DNA from: Bacteroidota bacterium | GTDB lineage: Bacteria; Bacteroidota; Bacteroidia; Bacteroidales; JAAUTT01 | Assembly (NCBI GenBank): GCA_020048915.1 | Contig: JAIFLU010000122.1 | Location: forward strand, 1 to 54,325 | DNA length: 54,325 bases | Reading direction: 5' to 3' | Part shown: positions 8,188 through 14,912 of the stretch, piece after piece | Layout of the letters: each line of letters starts with the position of its first letter | How positions within the stretch are numbered: the first letter of the stretch is position 1 | Notes under the pieces: generated by a model | What the model saw: only the letters and a program-made list of their open reading frames with translations | Told to the model about the DNA's origin: nothing | The model's database searches: none | Program-made: the position numbers and the translations under genes

Positions 8188-8618
8188 TCAAACATAACTA
8201 TAAAAAGTCTAAGCAGTGCTTAGGGAAGATGTCTGATGTAAAAAATGGGGTAGAAAATATGCTCTGCAATGTCTGATTCTTCCGCAGTGCTAATATATGG
8301 ATTTTGCGTATTCGGAATTATCGGGCTTCGCTCTTCTCTCTGCTATAACAATTCCACAAAAGAAACAACAGAAAAAACCGGCAAAAAAAAGAGAAAAAGA
8401 AAGCCTATGCCATCAGGTATATTGCGGCGCGGGAGTCAAGGTTTTTGCTATATTGTTTTATACCTTTGAAAATCAATTATGAACAAATAAAAGAATATCG
8501 CAAAACCCGAAGGGCATGACCTTTACCCCGTGTTGCAATGCACCTATCTTTGCGATTTTTTTTGATTTTTCAAAATAGCTTATTATCTCTTATCCAATGC
8601 TCTGACTCAATAATAAAA
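8188..8618. other. 431 bp without a convincing gene; one terminator-like fold
   Basis: Two short overlapping plus-strand frames exist here (8269-8469, 8297-8482), but their compositions are unlike neighbouring proteins and the sequence has A-runs instead of codon structure, so I do not call them. ATCGCAAA (8497-8504) and TTTGCGAT (8549-8556) can pair around a 44-base loop and are followed by a T-run. This may be a structured terminator for the coupling operon or a small RNA. Confidence 0.4.
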
Positions 8619-8930
8619 TTAATCAGAGATTATGTACTTATTGACCTTTAGGAACATTCCAACTAATACTCCCATGATAACAACAATAGCTCCAGGATAT
8701 GCTTTATTGGTTTTTAAAACCACTGCACCCTTAATTTCAAGGTCAATTTGTCCATTTGAAGTAATACCTGAATAGATTAGAAAACATCCCAAAATTATGG
8801 CAAGACCAACAATAGATGCCTTGATAACATATTCTCTGTGAGCTCGTCTCGAAATAATATTTATCGTTTCTTTGGAGACTTTAGGAGAGATTCTAATCTC
8901 CTTGTAATAAGGCTTTGTTTTAAAAAACAT
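8619..8930 (-). CDS. Small two-pass membrane protein of the peptidase operon
   Basis: A 103-residue protein, the last gene of a three-gene minus-strand operon. After a basic N-terminus (FKTKPYYKEIRISPKVSKE) it has two hydrophobic segments, about residues 38-57 (IVGLAIILGCFLIYSG) and 79-95 (GAIVVIMGVLVGMFLKV), separated by a roughly 20-residue loop. No family recognised. It starts 8 bp after the middle gene's stop. If the operon is a toxin or defence module this would be the membrane component, but nothing in the sequence proves that. Confidence 0.6.
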   Translation of the reverse strand: MFFKTKPYYKEIRISPKVSKETINIISRRAHREYVIKASIVGLAIILGCFLIYSGITSNGQIDLEIKGAVVLKTNKAYPGAIVVIMGVLVGMFLKVNKYIISD

Positions 8931-8938
8931 ATATTGAC

Positions 8939-9148
8939 TTATTTCAAGATTGAACGTAGCTCAAGTTTAGCAACAGCAACCCTTGATGCTCTTTCCCGTT
9001 GTTCAAAATCGCTTTTTATTTCTTCCATCTTTTGAGCAACTTGCATGTCAAATTGAGCACATACATCTGCATTGATAGTATATGCCTTGCCCTCACGAGC
9101 CAGTTCATTATACATCTCGGCAAATCTTGATTTTAGCTTAGTTGTCAT
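8939..9148 (-). CDS. Small helical protein of the peptidase operon
   Basis: A 69-residue, charged, wholly helical protein (MTTKLKSRFAEMYNELAREG...) with a heptad-like stretch MQVAQKMEEIKSDFEQRE that could form a coiled coil. It has no catalytic motif. Its start overlaps the end of the upstream peptidase-like gene by 11 bp, so translation is probably coupled and the products may form a complex. It could be a regulator, inhibitor or adaptor of the peptidase; that is speculative. Confidence 0.6.
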   Translation of the reverse strand: MTTKLKSRFAEMYNELAREGKAYTINADVCAQFDMQVAQKMEEIKSDFEQRERASRVAVAKLELRSILK

Positions 9149-10754
9149 GATTATGATTTCCTATTAAATTATCCGCAAATATAGAAATATTATTTAAACC
9201 AAATTCCAGATAGTGATACGTACCAGTTTGTTCTAAGTTACCGTACTTAACAGAATTCATACCTGTTTTATCATAAGATCGAACTATTGTATAGTTTGAA
9301 TTTGAAGCAAAAATAAGATGATGGTCATATCCTGATTCAGTAGCATCAATAATAAATATGCTATTTATATCCTGCTTCTTATGAAGCGTTCTTCCAAATA
9401 TAACTTCAATAATCCAAACATACCGAGGCATAGATTTATCTATAACAGCATCAATAAATTTAGAGGAGGAATCTAATTTTGAAAGATACGACTTGTAGGA
9501 TTTACATGAGGTTAAAAAATGTCTGAAAATATTATCTCCGACTGGATTTAAAAAATCAGTAGAAGTGATTTTATTTTTATCATCACCTAATTTGTCAATC
9601 TGTTTTAAAACCGTTGGAAAAAGTTCCATTAATTGAAAAGCTTCAAGATGTACTTTCGGAAACAATGGTACAATTATCGATTTTATAGAATATGATTTAT
9701 TATCCGCTGCTTGAAGGGGATTGTCAAACGAAACTATTTGATATGGAGCTGCTCCATCATTCATGACAAGCAATTTATCGAAGAAATCTGAAAAATAAAA
9801 ATTTCTATGACTATTATTATCAACAGGGTTCCCTGTAATTTGTTCAAACACCTTTTTTATTGTTGATGTTAAATTTTTATGATTATCCTTTTTATCAATA
9901 ACTTCAACATCACTATCAATGTTTTCCCTTCCAATTACTAATACAGAATGGTGATTTTTGCCTGTTGATAAATTTGCGATAAAGGGAAGACCAGACTCAA
10001 TATAAATGTAGAGTATCTTTTTTAACTCATCCCAAGAATAAACTCCATCCTCAAGTGAATAGACAACGGTTCCAAAACCTAATTTTTTAAGAGTAAAAGA
10101 GATATATTCTGTTTGCATTCCTTTTGAAGGAAGTTGTCGCTCAAAACTTTGTTTTGAAAGAATCTTAACAATTTGCGAAGGTAAAAGCACAGAGAATTCA
10201 GCATACTTAGTACCAAAATATTCAATCAAATTCAGCAGTGATGTCTCTGAGCATGTAATAAATTCTTTGTCCTGAGTTGCGTAAGAAAATCCTTGAATGC
10301 TTAATTTATAACCTCTTAATAATATTTCCTTTTTTGTTTGGCAACATACAAAATTGTGTATTTTTAATACATTAGGAGAAAGAAATGAATTTCCAATAAT
10401 ATTGTACGAGGTAGGTCTGAGAGTTATATAGCCTAAGTAATTGTCCTTAGCAATTTCGGGATTCTTCCCAGAATAAATATGGTCTTCTTCAACAATATCT
10501 TTAAAAAATGACAATCTAATACAGTTACGATCATATTGATTGTATTTCATACTATAAAAATGATAATACGTATCCCTATAAAACTTTTCAACATATGGGT
10601 ATTCTACGTATACAACCAAGTCATCAATAAAATTATCTAGAACAGGTGTTAATTGGTCTTCTGTTCGTAGGGTAGGGATTTTAAATTTTTGCTCAACAAA
10701 AGTAGAAACTTGACCTATTAACTCACTTTTTGTTAGAAAGCCAGAGATTATCAT
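9138..10754 (-). CDS. Papain/C39-like cysteine peptidase domain protein
   Basis: A 538-residue protein, first gene of a three-gene operon. A helical first 110 residues lead into GYITLRPTSYNIIGNSFLSP. A papain-like core follows: Cys168 in CSETSLLNLIEYFG, His269 in NHHSVLVIG, and acidic candidates Asp287 (VEVIDKKD) and Asp333 (MNDGAAPYQ). This spacing resembles peptidase C39/papain-like folds, and the LRPT and ND-x3-PY patterns recall hypothetical proteins of that group as I remember them. The C-terminal 150 residues are a separate domain ending in a beta-rich part. There is no signal peptide, so it is cytoplasmic. A terminator separates it from the gene upstream, so it has its own promoter in 10755-10797. 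The gene is AT-rich and flanked by mobilisation genes. The peptidase assignment is moderate; the biological role is unknown. Confidence 0.62.
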   Translation of the reverse strand: MIISGFLTKSELIGQVSTFVEQKFKIPTLRTEDQLTPVLDNFIDDLVVYVEYPYVEKFYRDTYYHFYSMKYNQYDRNCIRLSFFKDIVEEDHIYSGKNPEIAKDNYLGYITLRPTSYNIIGNSFLSPNVLKIHNFVCCQTKKEILLRGYKLSIQGFSYATQDKEFITCSETSLLNLIEYFGTKYAEFSVLLPSQIVKILSKQSFERQLPSKGMQTEYISFTLKKLGFGTVVYSLEDGVYSWDELKKILYIYIESGLPFIANLSTGKNHHSVLVIGRENIDSDVEVIDKKDNHKNLTSTIKKVFEQITGNPVDNNSHRNFYFSDFFDKLLVMNDGAAPYQIVSFDNPLQAADNKSYSIKSIIVPLFPKVHLEAFQLMELFPTVLKQIDKLGDDKNKITSTDFLNPVGDNIFRHFLTSCKSYKSYLSKLDSSSKFIDAVIDKSMPRYVWIIEVIFGRTLHKKQDINSIFIIDATESGYDHHLIFASNSNYTIVRSYDKTGMNSVKYGNLEQTGTYHYLEFGLNNISIFADNLIGNHNHDN

Positions 10755-10797
10755 AAAACGGTAATTTTCGGCTAATGTATTGTTTTTTAGTTAAAAT

Positions 10798-10828
10798 AAA
10801 AAGAGAGCCTTATTAGACTCTCTTTTTT
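10798..10828 (-). terminator. Rho-independent terminator
   Basis: AAAAAGAGAG (10798-10807) pairs with the C/T-rich arm at 10818-10828. It ends the DUF3768 gene and insulates it from the peptidase operon, which starts 44 bp further on. Confidence 0.8.
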
Positions 10829-10832
10829 GATT

Positions 10833-11183
10833 CTAATACTCGTTAGCCAACATTATTGTAAGAATACGACGGGTCTGTTTTGGGTCGGAAGGGTCTTCAC
10901 TGCCGAATTTCATTGTTTTATCGTAATAATCGAACTTCCAGAAAACGGTTTCGCCGTTCTGTTTGAAAGAACCGAAATCATGTTCACCGTAAGGGTCATT
11001 ATCTTCGGTGAAATCCGAAAAGTTTTGAACTTTCGTCAGGATTTCCACACGGTCGTTTTCCGGCAAGGCTGCAACTCCTCGTGTAATGAATGCTTGGCCT
11101 CCTAACATAAACATCGGTAAATTCTTCCGAAATAAGTCATTCAATTGGGCGATAATTTGTGAGTTTGTATTGGTGTCCATCAT
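10833..11183 (-). CDS. DUF3768 family protein
   Basis: A 116-residue protein. IIAQLNDLFRKN, ITRGVAALPENDRVEILTKV, then DFTEDNDPYGEHDFGSF, VFWKFDYYDKTMKFGSEDP and RRILTIMLANEY follow one another exactly as in DUF3768, a small family I know mainly from alphaproteobacterial plasmids and islands. Function is unknown; no catalytic residues are evident, and the conserved D, H, W and Y residues suggest a compact ligand-binding fold. Its messenger would have an unusually long leader (up to about 220 bases) containing the large inverted repeat 11204-11370, with a TGTGCGT-type motif upstream of that. Its presence in a Bacteroidota island suggests exchange with distant lineages. Confidence 0.8.
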   Translation of the reverse strand: MMDTNTNSQIIAQLNDLFRKNLPMFMLGGQAFITRGVAALPENDRVEILTKVQNFSDFTEDNDPYGEHDFGSFKQNGETVFWKFDYYDKTMKFGSEDPSDPKQTRRILTIMLANEY

Positions 11184-11203
11184 ATTTTCCTTTCCTTGGG
11201 TTA

Positions 11204-11370
11204 GTGTTGAACACGCCTGCGGAATAAACCTGGAAAGCGAAAAGGCCAGCTCCCCGACATGAACAAAAACGAGTGCGGAGCCGTTTTTTTCATGGAGTCG
11301 TCAGAAACCCGTCAGGGTTGGAATAAGCGGACTTTTCGCGCCAGGTTAAGCATGGCGAACAGTTCAACAC
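11204..11370. repeat. Large imperfect inverted repeat in the DUF3768 gene leader
   Basis: GTGTTGAAC (11204-11212) matches GTTCAACAC (11362-11370); further in, AACCTGG and GCGAAAAG on the left match CTTTTCGC and CCAGGTT on the right, and a third nested pair surrounds CAAAAACG. The arms form a nested stem of about 165 bases between the motif at 11404-11416 and the start at 11183. It could be a regulatory RNA structure, a protein-binding region or a transfer origin. Confidence 0.65.
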
Positions 11371-11403
11371 CGCATGGAAAAGGAAACACGGACAGCCGTG
11401 AAT

Positions 11404-11416
11404 AAAAACGCACAAA
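11404..11416 (-). promoter_or_regulatory. TGTGCGT-type motif upstream of DUF3768 gene
   Basis: On the minus strand it reads TTTGTGCGTTTTTATTC, one of at least eight near-identical sites ahead of island genes (others at 12718-12731, 15043-15059, 15694-15731, 28117-28127, 32887-32895 and 34931-34945). Shared promoter or operator is the simplest reading. Confidence 0.5.
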
Positions 11417-11490
11417 CATCATATTGTATCCGAATACATCAATGACCGATTGCCGGCAGGAATGTCACTGGTAAAAATAACTAAAAAGAA

Positions 11491-11538
11491 AAAAAACCGA
11501 AAGACCGGAGACAGCCTTTCGGAAAGGTTGTCGGTTTT
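11491..11538 (-). terminator. Terminator of the 11538-11825 gene
   Basis: AAAACCGA (11493-11500) pairs with TCGGTTTT (11531-11538), with an inner CCTTT/AAAGG hairpin. Read on the minus strand it ends in a long T-run. It overlaps the stop codon of the gene. Confidence 0.7.
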
Positions 11539-11825
11539 CAGATGACAAAATCTGTCTTGATTTCAGCGACGGTGGGCAAATCTATATTGTATTTTACCAT
11601 CAGGTTTTTCAGGGAACGGAATGCACGGCTTTCGGTTCCGTTGAGATTGCACCAAAAATAAACTCTGCCGTTTTGATCAAAATTGCAATGGAGTGTCTTC
11701 CATGCACAACCGAGATAATGAACGGTGTATATAGCCAGAAAACGGGCATATTCATCATAAGATAACTGAGCATCATTGCTCTTATTGAAATAACATGGAA
11801 CCGAATGGTAAGAATATATTTTCAT
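11538..11825 (-). CDS. Small island protein, function unknown
   Basis: A 95-residue protein (MKIYSYHSVPCYFNKSND...). It is rich in aromatic residues and Cys (Cys11, then GCAWKTLHCNF and YFWCNLNG), with alternating beta-like segments and an acidic C-terminal helix. It shows no known motif to me. It follows the 11843-12199 gene by 17 bp on the same strand and is probably co-transcribed with it. A transcription terminator overlaps its stop, so this is the operon end. Such small proteins are common as accessory genes of Bacteroidota mobile elements. Confidence 0.6.
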   Translation of the reverse strand: MKIYSYHSVPCYFNKSNDAQLSYDEYARFLAIYTVHYLGCAWKTLHCNFDQNGRVYFWCNLNGTESRAFRSLKNLMVKYNIDLPTVAEIKTDFVI

Positions 11826-11842
11826 GATTTCTCTCCTTTTCT

Positions 11843-12199
11843 CTATGAAACAAGATTGAAGCGGTTTGCAATTTGAAAGGCTTCATATTCAAAAGCAGTC
11901 CATGCAAAGCAGTTTTTTAAATCGCCGTTAATGATAATCGGGTAGCCGGTTTCAATTTCAACGGTTTGGCGGATTTCTTCGATTTCATCATAATGCCTGT
12001 CAAAGAAGGCATGGGTTTGACAATAGTAAATCAAAGAATTCACCATGCCTGAGACACATCCGTGACTTAAAAGGTCATCGAAGAATGAACGTATTTCGTC
12101 GGAATCCAATGCTTCACGGATAACGCATTTCTGAATTTCATTTGCTTTAGTACTTAGAAACCGTAAAAGTTTCTTTCTGATTTTATTATCCGGCAACAT
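11843..12199 (-). CDS. Small island protein, DUF7222-like
   Basis: A 118-residue acidic, helical protein. The segment SGMVNSLIYYCQTHAFFDRHYDEIEEIR followed by GDLKNCFAWTAFEYEAFQIANRF resembles a family I remember as DUF7222 from Bacteroidota and plasmid-borne genes, with conserved Tyr, His, Trp and Glu residues; the name is tentative. No enzymatic motif is clear. It is the first gene of a two-gene operon with 11538-11825. Directly upstream lies the second large inverted repeat, 12214-12358, which would be in its leader. Confidence 0.6.
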   Translation of the reverse strand: MLPDNKIRKKLLRFLSTKANEIQKCVIREALDSDEIRSFFDDLLSHGCVSGMVNSLIYYCQTHAFFDRHYDEIEEIRQTVEIETGYPIIINGDLKNCFAWTAFEYEAFQIANRFNLVS

Positions 12200-12213
12200 T
12201 TCAGCCTCTCTTT

Positions 12214-12358
12214 CATTTGGGTTATCGGATGAGGCAGAATAAGTCTCTTACACAAGGCAGGATGTCATGGCCAACACGGACACGGAGCGGGCCGGCCATT
12301 GACAGCCTGCCGTAAGAGACTATGCCGAATAAAGTCCGATAACCTTTGAAATAGAGGC
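12214..12358. repeat. Large imperfect inverted repeat in the leader of 11843-12199
   Basis: Nested pairs: GGTTATCGGA with TCCGATAACC, AGTCTCTTAC with GTAAGAGACT, GGCAGG with CCTGCC, and ATGGCC with GGCCAT, plus outer GCCTCT/AGAGGC. Most of the 145 bp can fold on itself. It is unrelated in sequence to the repeat at 11204-11370 but sits in the same place relative to its gene. Confidence 0.7.
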
Positions 12359-12419
12359 GTTATGATAGAGGTAATAAATCAGATGAAATCCGGGGTAAAC
12401 AGACAAAGAATGAAAAGAA

Positions 12420-12441
12420 AAAGAGAGCCGAAGCTCTCTTT
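12420..12441 (-). terminator. Rho-independent terminator
   Basis: AAAGAGAGC (12420-12428) and GCTCTCTTT (12433-12441) form a perfect 9-bp stem; read on the minus strand a T-rich tail follows. It ends the 12452-12658 gene. Confidence 0.75.
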
Positions 12442-12451
12442 CCGATGGGTA

Positions 12452-12658
12452 TTATTTGTTTTCGCGGATGAGTAACCGGATATCCCAATCAAAGAATTCC
12501 AGTGATTGACTGAACCCCTTGCCGTCTTTATGCGGCCAAAGTGCGCCGACCTTTTGAAACACGGCCTTATCGTCCCGATTTTTGACCAGATAGACAATGT
12601 GAGAAGGTTTTTTCTTATCGTCGATTTCCGTGGTTCCGATTTCCTTGTTTTCCGTCAT
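12452..12658 (-). CDS. Small WPHKDGKGF-motif protein (intact copy)
   Basis: From ATG 12658 (MTENKEIGTTEIDDKKKPSHI) the protein has 68 residues; a start 39 bp further up is possible but enters the duplicated leader. The core is SHIVYLVKNRDDKAVFQKVGALWPHKDGKGFSQSL. I know the pattern hVYxVK...W/FxKVGxxWPHKDGKGF from small hypothetical genes on alphaproteobacterial plasmids; the function is unknown. A second, truncated copy lies at 14739-14912, and the two copies bracket the CHAT cassette. The codons of the last 16 residues (LEFFDWDIRLLIRENK) exist only in this copy. Confidence 0.7.
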   Translation of the reverse strand: MTENKEIGTTEIDDKKKPSHIVYLVKNRDDKAVFQKVGALWPHKDGKGFSQSLEFFDWDIRLLIRENK

Positions 12659-12719
12659 GTGCAATGCTCCTTTTGTTACGGTTGAAACCGGGAACATCAG
12701 AACGCACTGACCGAAAAAT
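12507..12719 (+). repeat. 213-bp direct repeat, left copy flanking CHAT cassette
   Basis: Matches 14761-14973 base for base in length with no gap; I count about 22 mismatches (about 90% identity). It covers the N-terminal part of the WPHKDGKGF gene and its upstream region. The 2.04 kb between the copies carries the CHAT three-gene cassette. Confidence 0.85.
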
Positions 12720-12731
12720 AAAAACGCACAA
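12718..12731 (-). promoter_or_regulatory. TGTGCGT-type motif upstream of 12452-12658
   Basis: The minus strand reads TATTGTGCGTTTTTATTT, about 65 bases before the ATG at 12658. Same motif as at 11404-11416. Confidence 0.45.
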
Positions 12732-12857
12732 TAAAAGGGGATGCAGATATGTTTGCATTTAAGAAGATTTGTTAGTAATTTTAATTAACCATAATTGATT
12801 TTATTTGTTAATATTTAGGTATTACGCATATTTTCACAAAACCAAGTAAAAAGATTA

Positions 12858-12893
12858 TTTGATACTTATAAATAAGAAAAAAAATTAGTTTTG
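12858..12893 (+). promoter_or_regulatory. Possible Bacteroidota-type promoter of CHAT cassette
   Basis: TAGTTTTG at 12886-12893 fits the Bacteroidota -7 consensus TAnnTTTG and lies 22 bp before the ATG at 12915. A TTTG at 12858-12861 is the nearest -33 candidate, but the 24-base gap is longer than the usual 19 or so, so support is partial. The whole region is very AT-rich. Confidence 0.35.
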
Positions 12894-12914
12894 TATTGCA
12901 AAAAATATGATACA

Positions 12915-13388
12915 ATGAAAAATTATTGCAATAAAACGTTGGGAAATGAATATGTTCAATGTTTTAATAGTTCAAATAAACATACCGTAGACATTACGGG
13001 GAAAGACGATTCCATGGATACTAAATATCCTATAAATTTTGACATCGAAATTGAAATTGAGGATCATAATCAAAAATTAATTCTCGGCAAAGAACATAGT
13101 GCTCAATTAACAGTCAAATTAAAGAATATGCCTCATAAAGATATAATAAATACTTTTATGGTCTTTTTTCATTCGAATGTAATTGATATTATAAAATCGG
13201 AATATCATAAAAAGCTCGAATTTATTAATAAGACTGCTGTATGTGAATTTAAATTTATTCCTCATAAAGTAGGTAAAACAGACGTTCATTTTGAAATTTA
13301 TCAAAATGAACGTCTGTTTTATTGCAAAACGGCTAATTTACTAACTATAGATAAAAATGATTCTTATTTCAACGGACCTAACATTTAA
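12915..13388 (+). CDS. Beta-sandwich partner protein of the CHAT peptidase
   Basis: From ATG 12915 (MKNYCNKTLGNEYVQ) it is 157 residues; a TTG at 12891 is in frame but lies inside the probable -7 element. After a polar N-terminal 35 residues the protein alternates beta-strand segments: INFDIEIEIEDHN, HSAQLTVKLKN, INTFMVFFHSNVIDII, AVCEFKFIPHKVGKTDVHF and EIYQNERLFYCKT. This reads as an immunoglobulin-like sandwich, comparable to the 'ternary complex associated' domains described in peptidase/NTPase conflict systems. There is no signal peptide or catalytic motif. It overlaps the CHAT gene by 32 bp, so translation is coupled. The family assignment is inference from the strand pattern and neighbourhood. 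Confidence 0.6.
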   Translation: MKNYCNKTLGNEYVQCFNSSNKHTVDITGKDDSMDTKYPINFDIEIEIEDHNQKLILGKEHSAQLTVKLKNMPHKDIINTFMVFFHSNVIDIIKSEYHKKLEFINKTAVCEFKFIPHKVGKTDVHFEIYQNERLFYCKTANLLTIDKNDSYFNGPNI

Positions 13389-14469
13389 TGCTACTATTTG
13401 TAATGAAGAAAGTTATTTATTCAAAGAAATTTTACTTAACTCTAAATTAGGTCTTGTACTCAAAAATTTACTAACCCAAGTAACTTCAATATTTGAAATA
13501 GAAAATACCGACGAGGATTTTAATTCGGCATTAGAAGGGTTTAGAATTTCCTATAAAAAAATAGCTAAAGCTTTAAATTCATCATCAGGGAATATTATAG
13601 ACGACTCAAATCAATTAGATATTCTTTATAAGGAAATCAGTAGAATTGGGAAGGAAATTTTTGATATTATTTCCGAAAATGATGAAATAGGATTTTTAAA
13701 CGATCTTTTTGAAGATCAAACGAATTTAATTAAAAAAATAACAATTTCATCCAACCAATTTTTTATTCCATATGAATTTCTTAATAGAACTGGCAATGCT
13801 AATACCGAAGCATTACTTGGAATTAAATATATTTTCAAAAGATCCTATCCCAAATTTGAAACTATTATTGAAAAACAATCTGAAATATTTAAACTCATAC
13901 ATATAAGTGACCCTAACCTTCAATTTGTAAATGATATTGAAATCCCATTTTTGAATAGATTAAAGAGGTTTACTGTTAAAGTTACTGATGTCAATAACCT
14001 TGAGATACAATCAAAAGATGAATTAATTCAATTTCTTAATAATTCAGATTTTCAGTTCTTACATTTTGCTTGCCATCTAAATCACAACAAAGATTCATAT
14101 TTTCATTCATACCTTAAGTATAAGAACATAATAATTACATTCACTGACTTAAATGATTTTGATTCTGTTAAAGGTAAGATAGTTTTTTTGAACTGCTGTA
14201 GATCTGGAATTTCAAACATTAATCATTCAATGAATTTTACCCGAAAATTGCTCAAAAAAGGAGCTGCCTGTATTATTTCTGTGGATATGGATGTTCCAGA
14301 TGAGTTTGCTGCTAATTTTTCAACTATATTTTATACTGTACTTTTCAAAAATAAATTAAATCTGAATGAGGCTTTATATATAGCTTCGAATTTTTTCTTG
14401 GAGAAAAAAAATAATATTGGTGGATTTTTCTACTCAGTATATGGCGATACAAATATTTACAATAATTAA
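13357..14469 (+). CDS. CHAT-domain caspase-like peptidase
   Basis: A 370-residue protein. The N-terminal 130 residues are helical with a beta segment; the C-terminal 220 are a CHAT domain. Signature residues are visible: FLHFACHLN with catalytic His240, and FLNCCRSG with catalytic Cys281, aligned with the usual HFACHG and LSACxSG boxes, followed by FTRKLLKKGAACIISVDMDVPDEFA (the typical 'GA..vi.s.w.v.d..a' stretch). CHAT peptidases cut partner proteins in prokaryotic conflict and cell-death systems, for example Craspase and gasdermin-activating proteases. This protein is small and has no NTPase or TPR repeats, so sensing would have to come from its partners on either side. It overlaps the gene before by 32 bp, and only one base separates its stop from the next ATG. 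Confidence 0.85.
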   Translation: MILISTDLTFNATICNEESYLFKEILLNSKLGLVLKNLLTQVTSIFEIENTDEDFNSALEGFRISYKKIAKALNSSSGNIIDDSNQLDILYKEISRIGKEIFDIISENDEIGFLNDLFEDQTNLIKKITISSNQFFIPYEFLNRTGNANTEALLGIKYIFKRSYPKFETIIEKQSEIFKLIHISDPNLQFVNDIEIPFLNRLKRFTVKVTDVNNLEIQSKDELIQFLNNSDFQFLHFACHLNHNKDSYFHSYLKYKNIIITFTDLNDFDSVKGKIVFLNCCRSGISNINHSMNFTRKLLKKGAACIISVDMDVPDEFAANFSTIFYTVLFKNKLNLNEALYIASNFFLEKKNNIGGFFYSVYGDTNIYNN

Positions 14470-14470
14470 T

Positions 14471-14767
14471 ATGGAAACTCAGGGAAATATTTTAATTTTT
14501 AGTTCATATGAAACGAATACACGAGGATCATCTTTTGACAACCCCATACCCATAGAAGAGTTTAAAAAAGAAGTAGAAAATTTTTATAAAACTATTTCTC
14601 AGGCTTTCGTAAGATTGGACAATATGGTTGGACAATATTCCTTGGAAGAAATTACAATTAATGCAGAATTCAATGCAAGCGGAAAAATCGGAATTTTGGC
14701 ATTTGGGGCTGAAGCAGGGATTAAAGGCGGAATATCATTCAAGCTAGTAAGAAAAAAGACTGACTGA
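14471..14767 (+). CDS. Trypco/Pepco-like partner (CU044_2847-type)
   Basis: From ATG 14471 (METQGNILIFSSYET) it is 98 residues, starting one base after the CHAT stop. A helix (PIEEFKKEVENFYKTISQAF) is followed by a beta hairpin region: LEEITINAEFNASGKIGILAFGAEAGIKGGISFKLVRK. The layout helix, then E-I-x-I-x-x-E-x-x-A-x-G...GxEAG...GGIxFKL, is that of the small trypsin- or peptidase-coupled domains (trypco/Pepco) found beside effector peptidases in NTP-dependent conflict systems. Its last residues (KKTD, stop) coincide with the edge of the right 213-bp repeat, so the original C-terminus may have been trimmed at the junction. The role is probably an adaptor or inhibitor of the CHAT peptidase. 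Confidence 0.62.
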   Translation: METQGNILIFSSYETNTRGSSFDNPIPIEEFKKEVENFYKTISQAFVRLDNMVGQYSLEEITINAEFNASGKIGILAFGAEAGIKGGISFKLVRKKTD

Positions 14768-14912
14768 ACCCCTTTCCGTCTTTATGCGGCCAGAGTGCGC
14801 CGACCTTTTGAAACATGGCCTTATCATTGTGATTCTTGATCAGATAGACAATTTGCGAAGGTTTTTTGTACTTTTCGATTTCCGTTGTTCCAATTTCCTT
14901 GTTTTCCGTCAT
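14739..14912 (-). pseudogene. Truncated second copy of the WPHKDGKGF gene
   Basis: From ATG 14912 the frame repeats the 12452-12658 protein (MTENKEIGTTEIEKYKKPSQI...VGALWPHKDGKGFSQS) and then runs into unrelated codons (FFLLA, stop) at the CHAT cassette boundary. It lacks the last 16 residues of the intact copy. It keeps the original leader region and an upstream motif at 15043-15059, so this is probably the ancestral 5' end, cut by the cassette. Confidence 0.75.

Noticed and set aside
8269..8482. Two overlapping short frames in the gap after the coupling operon
   Set aside because: They overlap each other in different frames, show no protein-like pattern and contain poly-A tracts; treated as non-coding.
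12891..12914. TTG start for the beta-sandwich protein
   Set aside because: It lies inside the probable -7 promoter element; the ATG at 12915 is preferred.
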